From Nocardia aurea (lineage in GTDB: Bacteria; Actinomycetota; Actinomycetes; Mycobacteriales; Mycobacteriaceae): DNA of 64,000 bases. Below, one piece after another: positions 16,927 through 31,345 of the stretch (within the stretch, counting starts at the first letter, position 1; each line of letters begins with the position of its first letter). Where the stretch lies: the NCBI RefSeq assembly GCF_003123685.1, contig NZ_QCYJ01000127.1, positions 124,001 through 188,000 of the forward strand. The letters are read 5' to 3'. Position numbers and translations under genes: made by a program. The notes beneath the pieces are model-generated. The model was not told where the DNA came from, made no database searches, and saw only the letters and a program-made list of their open reading frames with translations.

Positions 16927-17760
16927 TCATCGCGAGCGGTGTTTGCCCGCCCGGCGACTCCTGCGGGCGAAGTACCGTCCGTCGACCCGGTCGAGGGTGA
17001 TCGACTGACGGAAGGCGTCGCTGAGGTTCTCGGAGGTCAGAACATCGGTCAGCAAACCCTGGGAGACGACCTCGCCCTCGTTGAGCAGCAGGCCGTGGGT
17101 GAAACCCGGCGGGATCTCCTCGACGTGATGGGTGACGAGCACCATGGCGGGGGCGTCGGCATCGGCGGCGAGATCGCCGAGCCGCTCCACCAATTCCTCA
17201 CGGCCACCGAGATCCAGGCCAGCGGCGGGTTCGTCGAGCAGAAGCAGTTCCGGGTCGGTCATGAGGGCACGCGCGATCAGCACCCGTTTGCGCTCGCCTT
17301 CCGACAGCGTGCCGTAGGTGCGATCGGAAAGATGTTCGGCGCCGAGGCTTTCCAGCATGTCGATGGCGCGGTCGGTGTCGACGTCGTCGTAGCGCTCACG
17401 CCAGCGGCCGAGCACCGCGTATCCCGCCGACACCACGAGATCTCTGACTTTCTCGTCGCGCGGCACGCGGCTCGCCACCGCGGCGGAGGACAGTCCGATA
17501 CGCGGGCGCAATTCGCCGACATCGGTTTTGCCGAGCACTTCGCCGAGCAGATGCGCTGTTCCCGAGGTCGGGTGCACCTCGGCGGCCGCCATGCGGAGCA
17601 GGGAGGTCTTACCCGCGCCGTTGGGTCCTAGGACGACCCAGCGTTCGTCGAGCTCGACCTGCCAGGTGACCGGACCGACGAGGGTGTGACCCGAACGTCG
17701 GATTGTCACTTCGGAGAAGTCAATGAGCAGATCGGGATCCGGTTGTGGCACGCGCTCCAT
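16927..17760 (-). CDS. ABC transporter ATP-binding protein (Rv3041c-like)
   Basis: A 277-aa single ABC ATPase. Walker A is GPNGAGKTSLL near residue 46, the signature LSEGERKRV near residue 145, Walker B LLLLDEPAAGLDLG, and the switch His lies in VLVTHHVEEIPPG. Family architecture resembles ModF/YlmA-type single ATPases lacking a dedicated permease gene. Its start lies inside the small membrane-protein ORF 17720-17983 (41-base overlap), so the pair is probably coupled. The basic C-terminal tail (ARRSRRAGKHRSR) is unusual. Confidence 0.92.
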   Translation of the reverse strand: MERVPQPDPDLLIDFSEVTIRRSGHTLVGPVTWQVELDERWVVLGPNGAGKTSLLRMAAAEVHPTSGTAHLLGEVLGKTDVGELRPRIGLSSAAVASRVPRDEKVRDLVVSAGYAVLGRWRERYDDVDTDRAIDMLESLGAEHLSDRTYGTLSEGERKRVLIARALMTDPELLLLDEPAAGLDLGGREELVERLGDLAADADAPAMVLVTHHVEEIPPGFTHGLLLNEGEVVSQGLLTDVLTSENLSDAFRQSITLDRVDGRYFARRSRRAGKHRSR

Positions 17761-17983
17761 CTTGGCTCACATGGGCCGTGGATGCCCGCCCGACCCACGC
17801 CGGACGTTCGGATCGTGGCATTCGCGCACGGGATCGGCGGCGGCGAGGCCCTTCGGCCGGGCGAGCGATCCGCTCGCGACCGACCGGAGGGCCACCGTGG
17901 GACCGGAACATCCTGGCGACGAGTAGCGCCAGTGGAAACGAGAGCACCAACCAAGCAACGAGAACGAGCATCAGAGTGGACAT
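17720..17983 (-). CDS. Small membrane protein overlapping the ABC ATPase gene
   Basis: An 87-aa ORF with an excellent ribosome site, GGAGGAGG seven bases before the ATG. One hydrophobic segment (LMLVLVAWLVLSFPLALLVA) occupies residues 4-23, followed by a basic Arg-rich tail. The 3' end overlaps the ATPase start by 41 bases. Small membrane proteins of this shape precede this locus in related actinobacteria as far as I recall; no function is known. It could be an anchor or partner for the permease-less ATPase. Confidence 0.7.
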   Translation of the reverse strand: MSTLMLVLVAWLVLSFPLALLVARMFRSHGGPPVGRERIARPAEGPRRRRSRARMPRSERPAWVGRASTAHVSQDGARATTGSRSAH

Positions 17984-18108
17984 ACGTCGACCTCCTCCGG
18001 AGCGGTCTCCATGGACGGGTACCCGAATTCCCCGGGACCGAACCCGGAGTCCGGGATCACGGACTGATCGCCTAGCACGCGCCTTTCGTTAATCGGGTGA
18101 CGTCACCG

Positions 18109-18948
18109 TCACCAGGTCTCGGCAGGCAGCGTAATCACCGTCAGCGAACCCGGAGCGATTTCGGTGAAACCCGCGTCGCGCACCGCCACCGCCGACCCCT
18201 CCGACACCCGTTGCCCCAGCGACCGCCAATGGACCGGATCGGCCTCGCGCACCGAACAACGGTAGCCGCTGGAGGCCCAGCGCCAGGCGAGTTCGGGTGA
18301 AAGTGCGCCCGCCAGCAACATACTGGCATGGCCGACCTGGGCGGCGGCCTTGCCCACCGTCATCCCCAACTTCGAATTGATCCACAGCACCGGAAGATCC
18401 GGGTCCGGCGCTCCCGGTTCGTCGTGGTCCATATCGGTGCCGCCGATCTGCAACCGCCGGATCCGCGGGTCGACGGCGCTGACCGCACCGGGGACCAGGG
18501 CCCGCGCAGCGACGCCGTCGACCTCGACGGTGACACCGTCCACCCCGTCGGCCGCCGCCCACTGCGCGCCCCGGGCACGCCTGGCCACCTTGCGGATGCG
18601 CGAGTTCTTCCAGGCCAGATATCGGTCCTCCCACGGCCCTCCCGGGCCGACCCGCTCGTCCAGGCACAGCGCGACCACCGACGAGGCGGCGGCGGCCAGC
18701 AGCGCACTGCGCGGGGGCGGGTCGGCCTTGGGCAGATGCAGCACCATCTGCATGGCCTGCACCTGATCCGGGTCGTCGGGATCACCCGCACCCCCGTACC
18801 CCCGCGCCAATTCCGCGTGCCGCACGCGGAACGCCTCGAATCCGGCCGAAGGATCGTAGGGATCGCATTCCGTTCCGAAGGGTGCGTCGTATTCGGTCAC
18901 CGATATCGTGCCGCCCCGGGTCCCGGTAGCGCTGTCCGGATCACTCAT
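18109..18948 (-). CDS. Pth2-type peptidyl-tRNA hydrolase domain protein
   Basis: A 279-aa protein whose last 90 residues carry the Pth2 core: NSKLGMTVGKAAAQVGHAS, then AVRDAGFTEIAPGSLTVI. Pth2 enzymes cleave peptidyl-tRNA or act on related esters. The first 190 residues are an actinobacterial extension with no clear motif. The ATG is preceded by AAGGTGGAG. The start overlaps the stop of a possible small upstream ORF (18941-19219). Actinobacteria also carry the main Pth enzyme, so this is a secondary or divergent hydrolase. Confidence 0.82.
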   Translation of the reverse strand: MSDPDSATGTRGGTISVTEYDAPFGTECDPYDPSAGFEAFRVRHAELARGYGGAGDPDDPDQVQAMQMVLHLPKADPPPRSALLAAAASSVVALCLDERVGPGGPWEDRYLAWKNSRIRKVARRARGAQWAAADGVDGVTVEVDGVAARALVPGAVSAVDPRIRRLQIGGTDMDHDEPGAPDPDLPVLWINSKLGMTVGKAAAQVGHASMLLAGALSPELAWRWASSGYRCSVREADPVHWRSLGQRVSEGSAVAVRDAGFTEIAPGSLTVITLPAETW

Positions 18949-19219
18949 TCACTCCACCTTGCGTCGACGTGAACTTCCGCGCGGGCTCCACACCGTGGTC
19001 CCACGGCCGCGCGTACTCCAACACAAGCGGGCGATCCCCCGCCGCATTCCCGGCGATGGGCCGATTCGACGTCGAACTGCCCCGACTCGATCCGCCTCGC
19101 CGTCTCGACATCCGGCGGGCGGCGGCAGCGCGACAACACGAGGATTCCCGCAACCCACCCTCCGCATCACCGAATGGCCGACCACCCGAGCCTACCGATT
19201 CGGGTCTGGAAAAAATCAT
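18941..19219 (-). CDS. Possible small ORF coupled to the Pth2-like gene
   Basis: A 92-codon frame whose last 30 codons have GC-rich third positions and read PLVLEYARPWDHGVEPAR then KFTSTQGGVNE, which looks protein-like. Its stop lies inside the Pth2-like start region. The N-terminal half is Arg/Ser-rich and doubtful, so any real gene is probably shorter. I do not recognise it. Confidence 0.25.
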   Translation of the reverse strand: MIFSRPESVGSGGRPFGDAEGGLRESSCCRAAAARRMSRRRGGSSRGSSTSNRPIAGNAAGDRPLVLEYARPWDHGVEPARKFTSTQGGVNE

Positions 19220-19276
19220 GAACCGAAACGGCTCGCGCCGTGGGGATTTCGAGCAAGGCCGGACGGCTGCTCGCGT
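18949..19276. other. 328-bp stretch without a confident gene
   Basis: Between SerB's stop and the Pth2-like start. Apart from the doubtful small ORF 18941-19219, I see no gene, strong hairpin or operator here. Confidence 0.5.
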
Positions 19277-20632
<1,356 letters not shown>

Positions 20633-20694
20633 CTAGTGCGCGGCACGACCGCGTGGGTCCGTGACCCCGAGCCGCGACCGGATGAGCCCGGGCC

Positions 20695-22437
20695 CTACTT
20701 GGTGGCTACCGCGCCCTCGTGGACGTCGGTCGCGTGTTTGCCCGAACCCCAACCGACGTGGGCCTCGGCCCGCATGCGATCGACCATGTGCGGGTAGTGC
20801 AGTTCGAACGCGGGACGCTCGGACCGGATGCGCGGCAGCTCGTAGAAGTTGTGCCGCGGCGGCGGGCAGGTGGTCGCCCATTCCAGCGAGTTGCCGTAAC
20901 CCCACGGATCGTCCACCGTGACGACCTCGCCGTAACGGAAGCTCTTGAAGACGTTCCAGACGAACGGGAGCATCGAGCCGCCGAGGATGAACGCGCCGAT
21001 GGTGGAGATGGTGTTCAGCGTGGTGAAACCGTCCGAGGGCAGGTAGTCGGCGTAGCGGCGCGGCATACCCTCCGCGCCCAGCCAGTGCTGCACCAGGAAG
21101 GTGGTGTGGAAGCCGATGAAGGTCGTCCAGAAGTGCCACTTCGCCAAGCGCTCGTCCATCATGCGGCCGGTCATCTTCGGAAACCAGAAGTAGATACCCG
21201 CGAAGGTGGCGAACACGATGGTGCCGAAGAGCACGTAGTGGAAGTGCGCGACGACGAAGTACGAGTCGGTGACGTGGAAGTCCAGCGGCGGCGAGGCCAG
21301 GATGACACCCGACAGACCACCGAAGAGGAAGGTCACCAGGAAGCCGAGCGACCACAGCATCGGCGATTCGAACGTCAACTGACCGCGCCACATGGTGCCG
21401 ATCCAGTTGAAGAACTTCACGCCGGTGGGCACCGCGATCAGGAAGGTCATGAACGAGAAGTACGGGAGCAGCACCGCGCCGGTCGCGTACATGTGGTGCG
21501 CCCACACCGCGATCGACAGCGCGGCGATACCGAGCGTGGCGTAGACCAGCGTGGTGTAACCGAAGATCGGCTTACGCGAGAAGACCGGGAAGATCTCCGA
21601 GACGATGCCGAAGAACGGCAGCGCGATGATGTACACCTCGGGATGGCCGAAGAACCAGAACAGGTGCTGGTACAGCAGAATGCCGCCGGTGGCCGGGTCG
21701 TAGATGTGCCCGCCGAGGTGACGGTCGTAGGCGAGGCCGAACAGCGCGGCGGTGAGCAGCGGGAATGCGAGCAGCACGAGCACGCTGGTGACGGCGATGT
21801 TCCAGGTGAAGATCGGCATGCGGAACATGGTCATGCCGGGAGCGCGCAGGCAGACCACGGTGGTGAGCATGTTGACGCCGCCGAGGATGGTGCCGAGACC
21901 GGAGACCGCCAAGCCGAGGATCCACAGGTCGGTGCCGACACCGGGCGAGTGCAGGATGTCGGTCAGCGGCACGTACGCCGTCCAGCCGAAGTCCGCCGCG
22001 CCGCCGGGGGTGATGAAACCCGCGGTCGCCATGCTCGCGCCGAACAGGTACAGCCAGTAGCTGAAGGCGTTCAGTCGCGGGAAGGCGACGTCGGGCGCGC
22101 CGATCTGCAGCGGTAGCACGATATTGGCGAAACCGAAGACGATCGCGGTCGCGTAGAACAGCAGCATGATCGTGCCGTGCATGGTGAACAGCTGGTTGAA
22201 CTGCTCGGTCGAGAGGAACTGCAGGCCCGGGCGCGCCAACTCGGCACGCATGAGCAGCGCCATCAGACCACCGATGAGGAAGAAGCTCGTCGCGGTCACC
22301 AGGTACATGACGCCGAGGACCTTCGGGTCGGTCGTCGTGACCATCTTGTACAGGAAAGAACCCTTCGGCCCGGTCCGAGCCGGATACGGTCGAGTCGCTT
22401 CCAACTGAGGGACTGGTCTGGGCTCTACCGCAGTCAC
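20695..22437 (-). CDS. ctaD: Cytochrome c oxidase subunit I (aa3)
   Basis: Catalytic subunit of the aa3 oxidase, 580 aa, with 12 predicted membrane helices. It carries the haem-copper signature [17 protein letters not shown] (CuB His and cross-linked Tyr), the later HHMY pair and the haem a/a3 ligand region [15 protein letters not shown]. The N-terminus contains the actinobacterial [19 protein letters not shown]. The GTG start has AGGAGG seven bases upstream. Gene order ctaD-serB matches Rv3043c-Rv3042c. Confidence 0.97.
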   Translation of the reverse strand: MTAVEPRPVPQLEATRPYPARTGPKGSFLYKMVTTTDPKVLGVMYLVTATSFFLIGGLMALLMRAELARPGLQFLSTEQFNQLFTMHGTIMLLFYATAIVFGFANIVLPLQIGAPDVAFPRLNAFSYWLYLFGASMATAGFITPGGAADFGWTAYVPLTDILHSPGVGTDLWILGLAVSGLGTILGGVNMLTTVVCLRAPGMTMFRMPIFTWNIAVTSVLVLLAFPLLTAALFGLAYDRHLGGHIYDPATGGILLYQHLFWFFGHPEVYIIALPFFGIVSEIFPVFSRKPIFGYTTLVYATLGIAALSIAVWAHHMYATGAVLLPYFSFMTFLIAVPTGVKFFNWIGTMWRGQLTFESPMLWSLGFLVTFLFGGLSGVILASPPLDFHVTDSYFVVAHFHYVLFGTIVFATFAGIYFWFPKMTGRMMDERLAKWHFWTTFIGFHTTFLVQHWLGAEGMPRRYADYLPSDGFTTLNTISTIGAFILGGSMLPFVWNVFKSFRYGEVVTVDDPWGYGNSLEWATTCPPPRHNFYELPRIRSERPAFELHYPHMVDRMRAEAHVGWGSGKHATDVHEGAVATK

Positions 22438-22712
22438 TGATCCTCCTGAAGATGCCTGTAGGTCGCTTTGCAGGCTCCGCTGCTTGGATCCATTCCGTGA
22501 CCGGAACAGACGACAGTTCGCTTGCGCTCATGTGATCGTAAACCGTGCAGCCCCGTCGGTCCGCGCGGGTCCTACTCTCTGTCGTATTTCGTGAGAAGCA
22601 ACGAAAGTACCTGCCGCCACGGAACCCGACCTGGCGTGCACCGATGAGTTCCGCCCCTCGATGACGTCTCCACCCCTACCAGTGTTCGACAACCTGCAAG
22701 GAGAGACCGACC

Positions 22713-23507
22713 ATGACGCACCCCAAAGCAGGCGACCCGGTCTGGGTCGACATCTACACCGCCGATCCCGACCGCAGCATCGCCTTCTACGGCGAACTCT
22801 TCGGCTGGACCGCCGAACGTGGCGGACCGGAATTCGGCGGCTACATCACCTTCCGCAAGAACGGCAAGGCCGTCGCGGGCGGCATGGGCAAGATGCCCGA
22901 CAGCCCGCAGGGCCCGGATCAGTGGACGGTCTATCTGGCCTCGCCCGACGCGCGCGCCACCGCGGACAAGGCCGCCGCGCACGGCGGCACGATCGTCGTC
23001 CCGCCGATGGAAGTGGGCGATCTCGGGGTGATGGCGGTGCTCGGCGATCCTGGTGAGGCGGGTGTCGGCATCTGGCAGGCGGGCACCTTCCCCGGGATCG
23101 AGACCGCCGCCATCGTCAACGACGGGAAATGGCGCGATCACGACGGCGCGCCGTCCTGGTTCGAACTGCATTCGCGCCGCTACGAGACCGCGCTCGATTT
23201 CTATCGCGATGTCTTCGGCTGGGACGACACCCTCGCCATGCCCGAACAGCCCGGATTCCGCTACACCACCATCCATTCGACGAGCCCGATGCTCGGCGGT
23301 GTCATGGACGCGTCGGTCCTGCCCGAAGACGCCCCCACGGGCTGGACCGTGTACTTCGGCGCCGACGATGTCGACAAGGCCGTGGCGAAAGTGGTCGAAC
23401 TCGGCGGCACGATTCTCGCCCCGGCCGAGGACACACCGTACGGCCGCATGGCCTCGGTCGCCGATGCCACCGGAGCGCGTTTCCACCTGGGCGGCGACGT
23501 GGTGTGA
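22713..23507 (+). CDS. Two-domain VOC (glyoxalase/bleomycin-resistance fold) protein
   Basis: A 264-aa protein made of two tandem VOC domains (about residues 8-125 and 140-262). Each begins with the family pattern: VWVDIYTADPDRSIAFYGELFGW and PSWFELHSRRYETALDFYRD. Such proteins bind a metal or small hydrophobic ligand; none is indicated here. AAGGAGAG precedes the ATG. It interrupts the ctaD-fecB synteny and is a local addition. Confidence 0.88.
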   Translation: MTHPKAGDPVWVDIYTADPDRSIAFYGELFGWTAERGGPEFGGYITFRKNGKAVAGGMGKMPDSPQGPDQWTVYLASPDARATADKAAAHGGTIVVPPMEVGDLGVMAVLGDPGEAGVGIWQAGTFPGIETAAIVNDGKWRDHDGAPSWFELHSRRYETALDFYRDVFGWDDTLAMPEQPGFRYTTIHSTSPMLGGVMDASVLPEDAPTGWTVYFGADDVDKAVAKVVELGGTILAPAEDTPYGRMASVADATGARFHLGGDVV

Positions 23508-23616
23508 TCGGCTCGTCGGTACCGGCTCCCGGAACGCCTCGCACGCCGGGAGCCGGGCCCCGGTGCCCGCCCCGCCGACTCGGAGCGGCGCGATCGGGCA
23601 ATGTACCCTCGCTCGC

Positions 23617-24687
23617 ATGCCGGTGAGCGCACTCGTAACCATCCGAAATCGCACAACCGCCACCCGATACGGCGCGGCCGCCGTGGCAGCGGCCTGTGCC
23701 GCGCTATCGCTCGCAGGCTGTGCCGGGCAGACCGACGACCCGAGTTCGATCATCCGCACCACGACCAATATCGCGGGCGCGGGCGTGGTCGGACTCGACC
23801 GCGACACCTCCAAGGCCTGCCCGCTGCCGAGTGCGCCCGATCAGGCGGGCGGCACCGTCTCGGTGACCCATGCCTCCGGTGTCACCGAGGTACCCGCCGA
23901 TCCGCAGCGCATCGTCGTACTGAGTACCTCGGCGCTGGACGCCGCGTGCGCGCTCGGCCTGTGGGAACGCGTCGTCGGCGCGGCGACCCTGGACGGACCG
24001 CGCCCCCAGCCCGCTTATCTCGGGTACGGCGTCACCGAGATTCCCGGGGTCGGCGCGACCGGACAGCCCGACCTCGCGAAGATCGCCGAACTGAAGCCCG
24101 ATCTCATTCTCGGCGAAACCCCTTCCCCGACTGCGGGTTTCGATGGGTTGCAGCGTATCGCTCCCACCGTTCTCGTCGGCGATTCCACCAGCTGGCAGGC
24201 CGAGTTCACCGCGCTGGCCGCGGGCATGAACCGGCGCGGCGCCGCAGGCCGGGCCCTGGAGGACTACCGCATCGAAGCGCGCGAAATCGGTAATTCCATC
24301 GCCGCCAACCAGAGTCAGGCCTCGGTGCTGCGTTTCACCCCCGGCACCGTTCGGATCCAGGGCAACGACAGTTTCGCCGGACAGGTTCTCGCAGACGCCG
24401 GTGTGCAGCGGCCCACCGCGCAACGCGGCGCCTCCGCCGACATCACCTCCGACGAATTCGCGACCGGGGCCGAAGGCGACATCATCTACGTCGACTTCGC
24501 GGGCGAGGACGGACGCGAGTACGGCGCGAAGGTCCTGCGCACCGACGAGTGGAAGGATCTCGGCGCCGCCACCGACCACCGCGTCTTCGCCGTCGAGGAT
24601 TCGGTGTGGAACGGCGACGGGCTCACCGCCGCGCGCGCCCTGCTGTTCGATCTGCGGGGCACGCTCAACGGCTACGTCACCGACTGA
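23617..24687 (+). CDS. fecB: FecB-like siderophore/iron-dicitrate-binding lipoprotein (Rv3044-like)
   Basis: Periplasmic-binding lipoprotein of 356 aa. The signal peptide ends in lipobox LAGC (Cys at about residue 36). The mature part has the class III binding-protein fold: SGVTEVPADPQRIVVLSTSALDAA, the DLAKIAELKPDLILGE block near residue 155 and a C-terminal lobe. In mycobacteria FecB binds ferric siderophore and also influences the cell wall. No IdeR box is visible upstream. The ATG at 23617 gives the signal peptide; longer frames overlap the VOC gene. Confidence 0.88.
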   Translation: MPVSALVTIRNRTTATRYGAAAVAAACAALSLAGCAGQTDDPSSIIRTTTNIAGAGVVGLDRDTSKACPLPSAPDQAGGTVSVTHASGVTEVPADPQRIVVLSTSALDAACALGLWERVVGAATLDGPRPQPAYLGYGVTEIPGVGATGQPDLAKIAELKPDLILGETPSPTAGFDGLQRIAPTVLVGDSTSWQAEFTALAAGMNRRGAAGRALEDYRIEAREIGNSIAANQSQASVLRFTPGTVRIQGNDSFAGQVLADAGVQRPTAQRGASADITSDEFATGAEGDIIYVDFAGEDGREYGAKVLRTDEWKDLGAATDHRVFAVEDSVWNGDGLTAARALLFDLRGTLNGYVTD

Positions 24688-24712
24688 GACGTCACCCGAC
24701 CGAACCCGAGGC

Positions 24713-28370
<3,658 letters not shown>

Positions 28371-28385
28371 GTCCGTCTCCGCACA

Positions 28386-28414
28386 CGAAGGCCCCGCTCC
28401 CGGCGGGGCCTTCG
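28386..28414 (+). terminator. Terminator after nrdF
   Basis: Perfect 12-bp stem CGAAGGCCCCGC (28386-28397) with its complement (28403-28414) and a 5-nt loop, 16 bases past the nrdF stop. Confidence 0.8.
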
Positions 28415-28422
28415 TCGTACGT

Positions 28423-28776
28423 CTACGCGCCCGAACAACTTTGGAGAATGACCAAGATCTGAGCCATACCGATTTTCAGGTCCGCGACGTCCGACTTCAA
28501 CGTGCCTACGTCGGACTTCAGCGTGCCCACGTCGGATTGCAACATGCCCAGGTGGCGTTCCATCGCATCTTGGCGCACCGTAAGAGCACCGATGTCGACG
28601 CCGATCGACACGAGGCGCGAGGCGATCGTGCGACCATCCAGATCGCCGATACTCCTCCGGATATCTTCGAGTTGCTCCTGTACTCGCGTCACTGTCACGG
28701 TGTCGCGGCTGATCTGGTGATCCCGCCACAGCTCCAGCGCACGCACACGTTGTTCCAGAGACTTCACGCCACTCAT
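28423..28776 (-). CDS. Small coiled-coil protein with heptad repeats
   Basis: A 117-aa hypothetical protein that appears to be almost entirely alpha-helical coiled coil. It ends with a run of near-identical seven-residue units (LQSDVGT, LKSDVGT, LKSDVAD), also visible as 21-bp direct repeats in the DNA. There is no signal or membrane segment. ATG 28776 has GAGGGGAGGG at about nine bases; an in-frame start at 28827 would add 17 residues without a good ribosome site. No function is known. Two Cys-free heptad cores suggest oligomerisation. Confidence 0.7.
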   Translation of the reverse strand: MSGVKSLEQRVRALELWRDHQISRDTVTVTRVQEQLEDIRRSIGDLDGRTIASRLVSIGVDIGALTVRQDAMERHLGMLQSDVGTLKSDVGTLKSDVADLKIGMAQILVILQSCSGA

Positions 28777-28879
28777 CAGGTCGAGCCCTCCCCTCGTGGA
28801 AACAACTTCGAAAGCGCGTTCGACCATAGCCGCAGACTCTTACCGGCGCCAGGTTTTCAGAGAAAACCAGTAGTGAATT

Positions 28880-29842
28880 TCACCTCGGCGACGGGCGCTC
28901 GCCTGCTCCCGGGGTGCCACCGGGCATCCCCTCGGGGCGTGGTCCGCCCGCGCCGGGCGGACGTCCGGAACCGGCATCGGAGGGCGTGTTCTGCGATTTC
29001 GCCGCGACGCCCACGGTGAGCGAAACGGTGAGGCCGGTCGCCGGAGTTCCGGAGATCTTCGCCAGTTCCGCGTCCCAGCCGTCGCCGAAGACGTTGTCGG
29101 AGGCGAGTGTGACGCCCGACATATTCCGGGTGCTGGCGGAGTAGCCGGGATCGTAGGCGTAGACGGATTCGCAGACATCCTGCGGCAGGGCGATCTGGGA
29201 AGTCAGCCGGGCATTCGCACCGGCCACCGCGGATTCGAGGCTGTCGTAGACCTCGAAGTGGATGTGGGGCCAGCGGCCGTCGTAGCAGGCGGGGAAGATC
29301 GAGGTGAAGGTGACCGAGCCCGACGCGTCGGCCACCTGGACGCCACGCAGATAGTTCTGGTCGGTGACACCCTCGCTGTAGAGCGAGTACTCGCCCGCCC
29401 TGTCGCAGTGCCAGAGGTAGACGGCCATGCCCTCGCCCGCCGCGGCGCCGCGAGTCAGATCCTGCAATGTCAGTCGGATCTCGGTCGGAACTCCCTGCGC
29501 GACTCCGGAATACGACCCGAAACTGGTTCTGATATCCGAACGCGCCACACCGGATTCGATGAGGACGTTCGGCCCGTTCGAGCCGTCGCCCGGATAGGGT
29601 CCCGCGGTCTCCTGCGGAGTCGCCGCCACCGCGGCGGACGTCCCCGATGACGCGCTCGTCGACGTCGCTGTCGAACCCGCCGTGTCGGAGGAGGAACAAC
29701 CCGCCGCCACCGTCGCCGCACCCGCCGCACCGAGGAAGTACAGGGCGCGCCTGCGGGACACCATCACCTTCAGATCGTGGGCCAGCCCCAGATCGTGCTC
29801 GTGCGCTCCCTCATCCCTGCCCCTGCGGCGTGCTGCGCCCAT
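28880..29842 (-). CDS. Exported intradiol ring-cleavage dioxygenase-like lipoprotein
   Basis: A 320-aa protein of the secreted intradiol dioxygenase-like family. Near residue 27 begins SRRRALYFLGAAGAATVAAGC, a twin-Arg-like signal ending in a lipobox Cys. The catalytic domain contains AVYLWHCDRAGEYSLYS and PACYDGRWPHIHFEVYDS, holding the Tyr and His-x-His iron ligands. The cytosolic leader (EHDLGLAHDL) is typical of the family, and GGAGAGGG precedes ATG 29842, so the long start is kept. The C-terminus is a Pro/Gly-rich tail. The natural substrate is unknown. Confidence 0.85.
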   Translation of the reverse strand: MGAARRRGRDEGAHEHDLGLAHDLKVMVSRRRALYFLGAAGAATVAAGCSSSDTAGSTATSTSASSGTSAAVAATPQETAGPYPGDGSNGPNVLIESGVARSDIRTSFGSYSGVAQGVPTEIRLTLQDLTRGAAAGEGMAVYLWHCDRAGEYSLYSEGVTDQNYLRGVQVADASGSVTFTSIFPACYDGRWPHIHFEVYDSLESAVAGANARLTSQIALPQDVCESVYAYDPGYSASTRNMSGVTLASDNVFGDGWDAELAKISGTPATGLTVSLTVGVAAKSQNTPSDAGSGRPPGAGGPRPEGMPGGTPGAGERPSPR

Positions 29843-29980
29843 GTCCTGCCCTCTCCACTCGTCGTCTCGGTGCGACCGACGCTATGCGCCATCACTCGGC
29901 GCACCCTGGGACGTAGCCGCGAGTTCGCTGTGAACAGAGAGGACCGACCCATCCCCGCGGGCCGGGCGCGGACGGCCGAT

Positions 29981-31345
29981 TCAGATGCCGAGGACGATTT
30001 TGGCGGTGGTGAAGTAGATGATCAGGCCGGTGGCGTCCACGAGCGTGGTCACCATCGGGGCGGAGACCACGGCGGGATCGATACGGAACTTCTTCGCCAG
30101 CAACGGCATCGTGCCGCCGATCGTGGCCGCCCAGCCGCAGATCAAGATCAGGGTGATGCCGACGACGATGGCGATCTTGGTCCCGACGAAGATCGCGCCG
30201 ATCACCACGCCCGCGCCGGCGAGCATCGCGCCGAGTACCAGGCCGACGCGACATTCCCGCCAGATCACCTTGAACAGATCCGAGCCGCGCACCTCGCCGA
30301 CCGCGACCGCGCGCACACACGACGTCGCGGCCTGCGCGCCCGCGTTGCCCCCGGCTCCGATGAGCAGCGGGATGAAAAGCGCCAGGTGAGCGGCCTGTTC
30401 CAGGGTGCCCTGGAAGAAATCGGTGACGCTCACCGTCAGCGTCGCCGCGAGCAGCAACAGCAGCAGCCACAGCGCCCGGTAGCGGGCGAGCTGGAACACA
30501 CCGGCGGCCATGTAGTGCCCGGCCCACGGCGCGGACCCGGCCTGCTTGGCCACGTCTTCGCTGTCGGCGGCCTCGATGACCTCGACCGCGTCGTCGAAGG
30601 TGAGCAGCCCGACCAGGCGGTCCTCGCTGTCGACGACCGGCAGGTTGAGATCGTTGGTTTCGCGCATCAGTCGCGCGGCGCGTTCGGCCGAATCGGTCGC
30701 CCGCACGAAGGCGGGTTCGGTCACCACGAGTTCGGACACCATGGTGTCGGGTTCGCTCAGCACCAGTTCGCGCAGTTCCACGATCCCGATGAGCCTGCGG
30801 CCCGCGTCCACGACCGGGAGCGTGTAGACGGTCTCGGCGTTGGTGCCCTTGGCGCGAACGGTGCGCAGGGCGTCGGCGACGGTCAGATCACGCGGCAGCG
30901 CAACGACTTCCGGCGTCATGAACAGTCCGACGGACCCCTCCGGGTAACCGAGCAGCGCGGCCGTCATGCGACGCTCGCGCGGACTCAGACCTGCCAGCAC
31001 CTTCTTGGCGACCTTCGCGGGCGCCTCGTGCAGCATCCGCGCGCGATCGTCGGGGGCCATGCCCTCGACCAGTTCGCGAAAACTCTGATCGCGCAGGCCC
31101 TGGAGGATCTGCTGCTGGTCGACCGGTTCGAGTTCCTCGAAGACGGCGAGGGCGAGATCCTTGCCGAGCAGGCGGAAGGCGACGCCCGCCTGTACGGCGT
31201 CCATGCGGGCCAACTGGTCCGCGATGACGTGCGGCGGATGGTTGCCGAGCCAGTCGAGCGCGGCGTCGACACGGTGACTTTCGACGATGTCGTTGAGAGA
31301 TTCGGACAGCGTCGGGCGTACTTCGATGAGATCGGTCTGCGACAT
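29981..31345 (-). CDS. mgtE: Magnesium transporter MgtE
   Basis: Mg2+ channel of 454 aa with the full MgtE layout: N-terminal superhelical domain (about 10-130), two CBS domains (about 135-260) that sense intracellular Mg2+, and five membrane helices from about 280 with the pore signature IPLLIGAGGNAGAQAATSCVRA. The ATG at 31345 is preceded by a 388-base gap containing a short upstream ORF. It stands alone on the minus strand. Confidence 0.96.
   Translation of the reverse strand: MSQTDLIEVRPTLSESLNDIVESHRVDAALDWLGNHPPHVIADQLARMDAVQAGVAFRLLGKDLALAVFEELEPVDQQQILQGLRDQSFRELVEGMAPDDRARMLHEAPAKVAKKVLAGLSPRERRMTAALLGYPEGSVGLFMTPEVVALPRDLTVADALRTVRAKGTNAETVYTLPVVDAGRRLIGIVELRELVLSEPDTMVSELVVTEPAFVRATDSAERAARLMRETNDLNLPVVDSEDRLVGLLTFDDAVEVIEAADSEDVAKQAGSAPWAGHYMAAGVFQLARYRALWLLLLLLAATLTVSVTDFFQGTLEQAAHLALFIPLLIGAGGNAGAQAATSCVRAVAVGEVRGSDLFKVIWRECRVGLVLGAMLAGAGVVIGAIFVGTKIAIVVGITLILICGWAATIGGTMPLLAKKFRIDPAVVSAPMVTTLVDATGLIIYFTTAKIVLGI

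Noticed and set aside
20719-22116. 465-codon plus-strand frame opposite ctaD
   Set aside because: Antisense shadow of ctaD, extremely His/Gln/Glu-rich, no family features.
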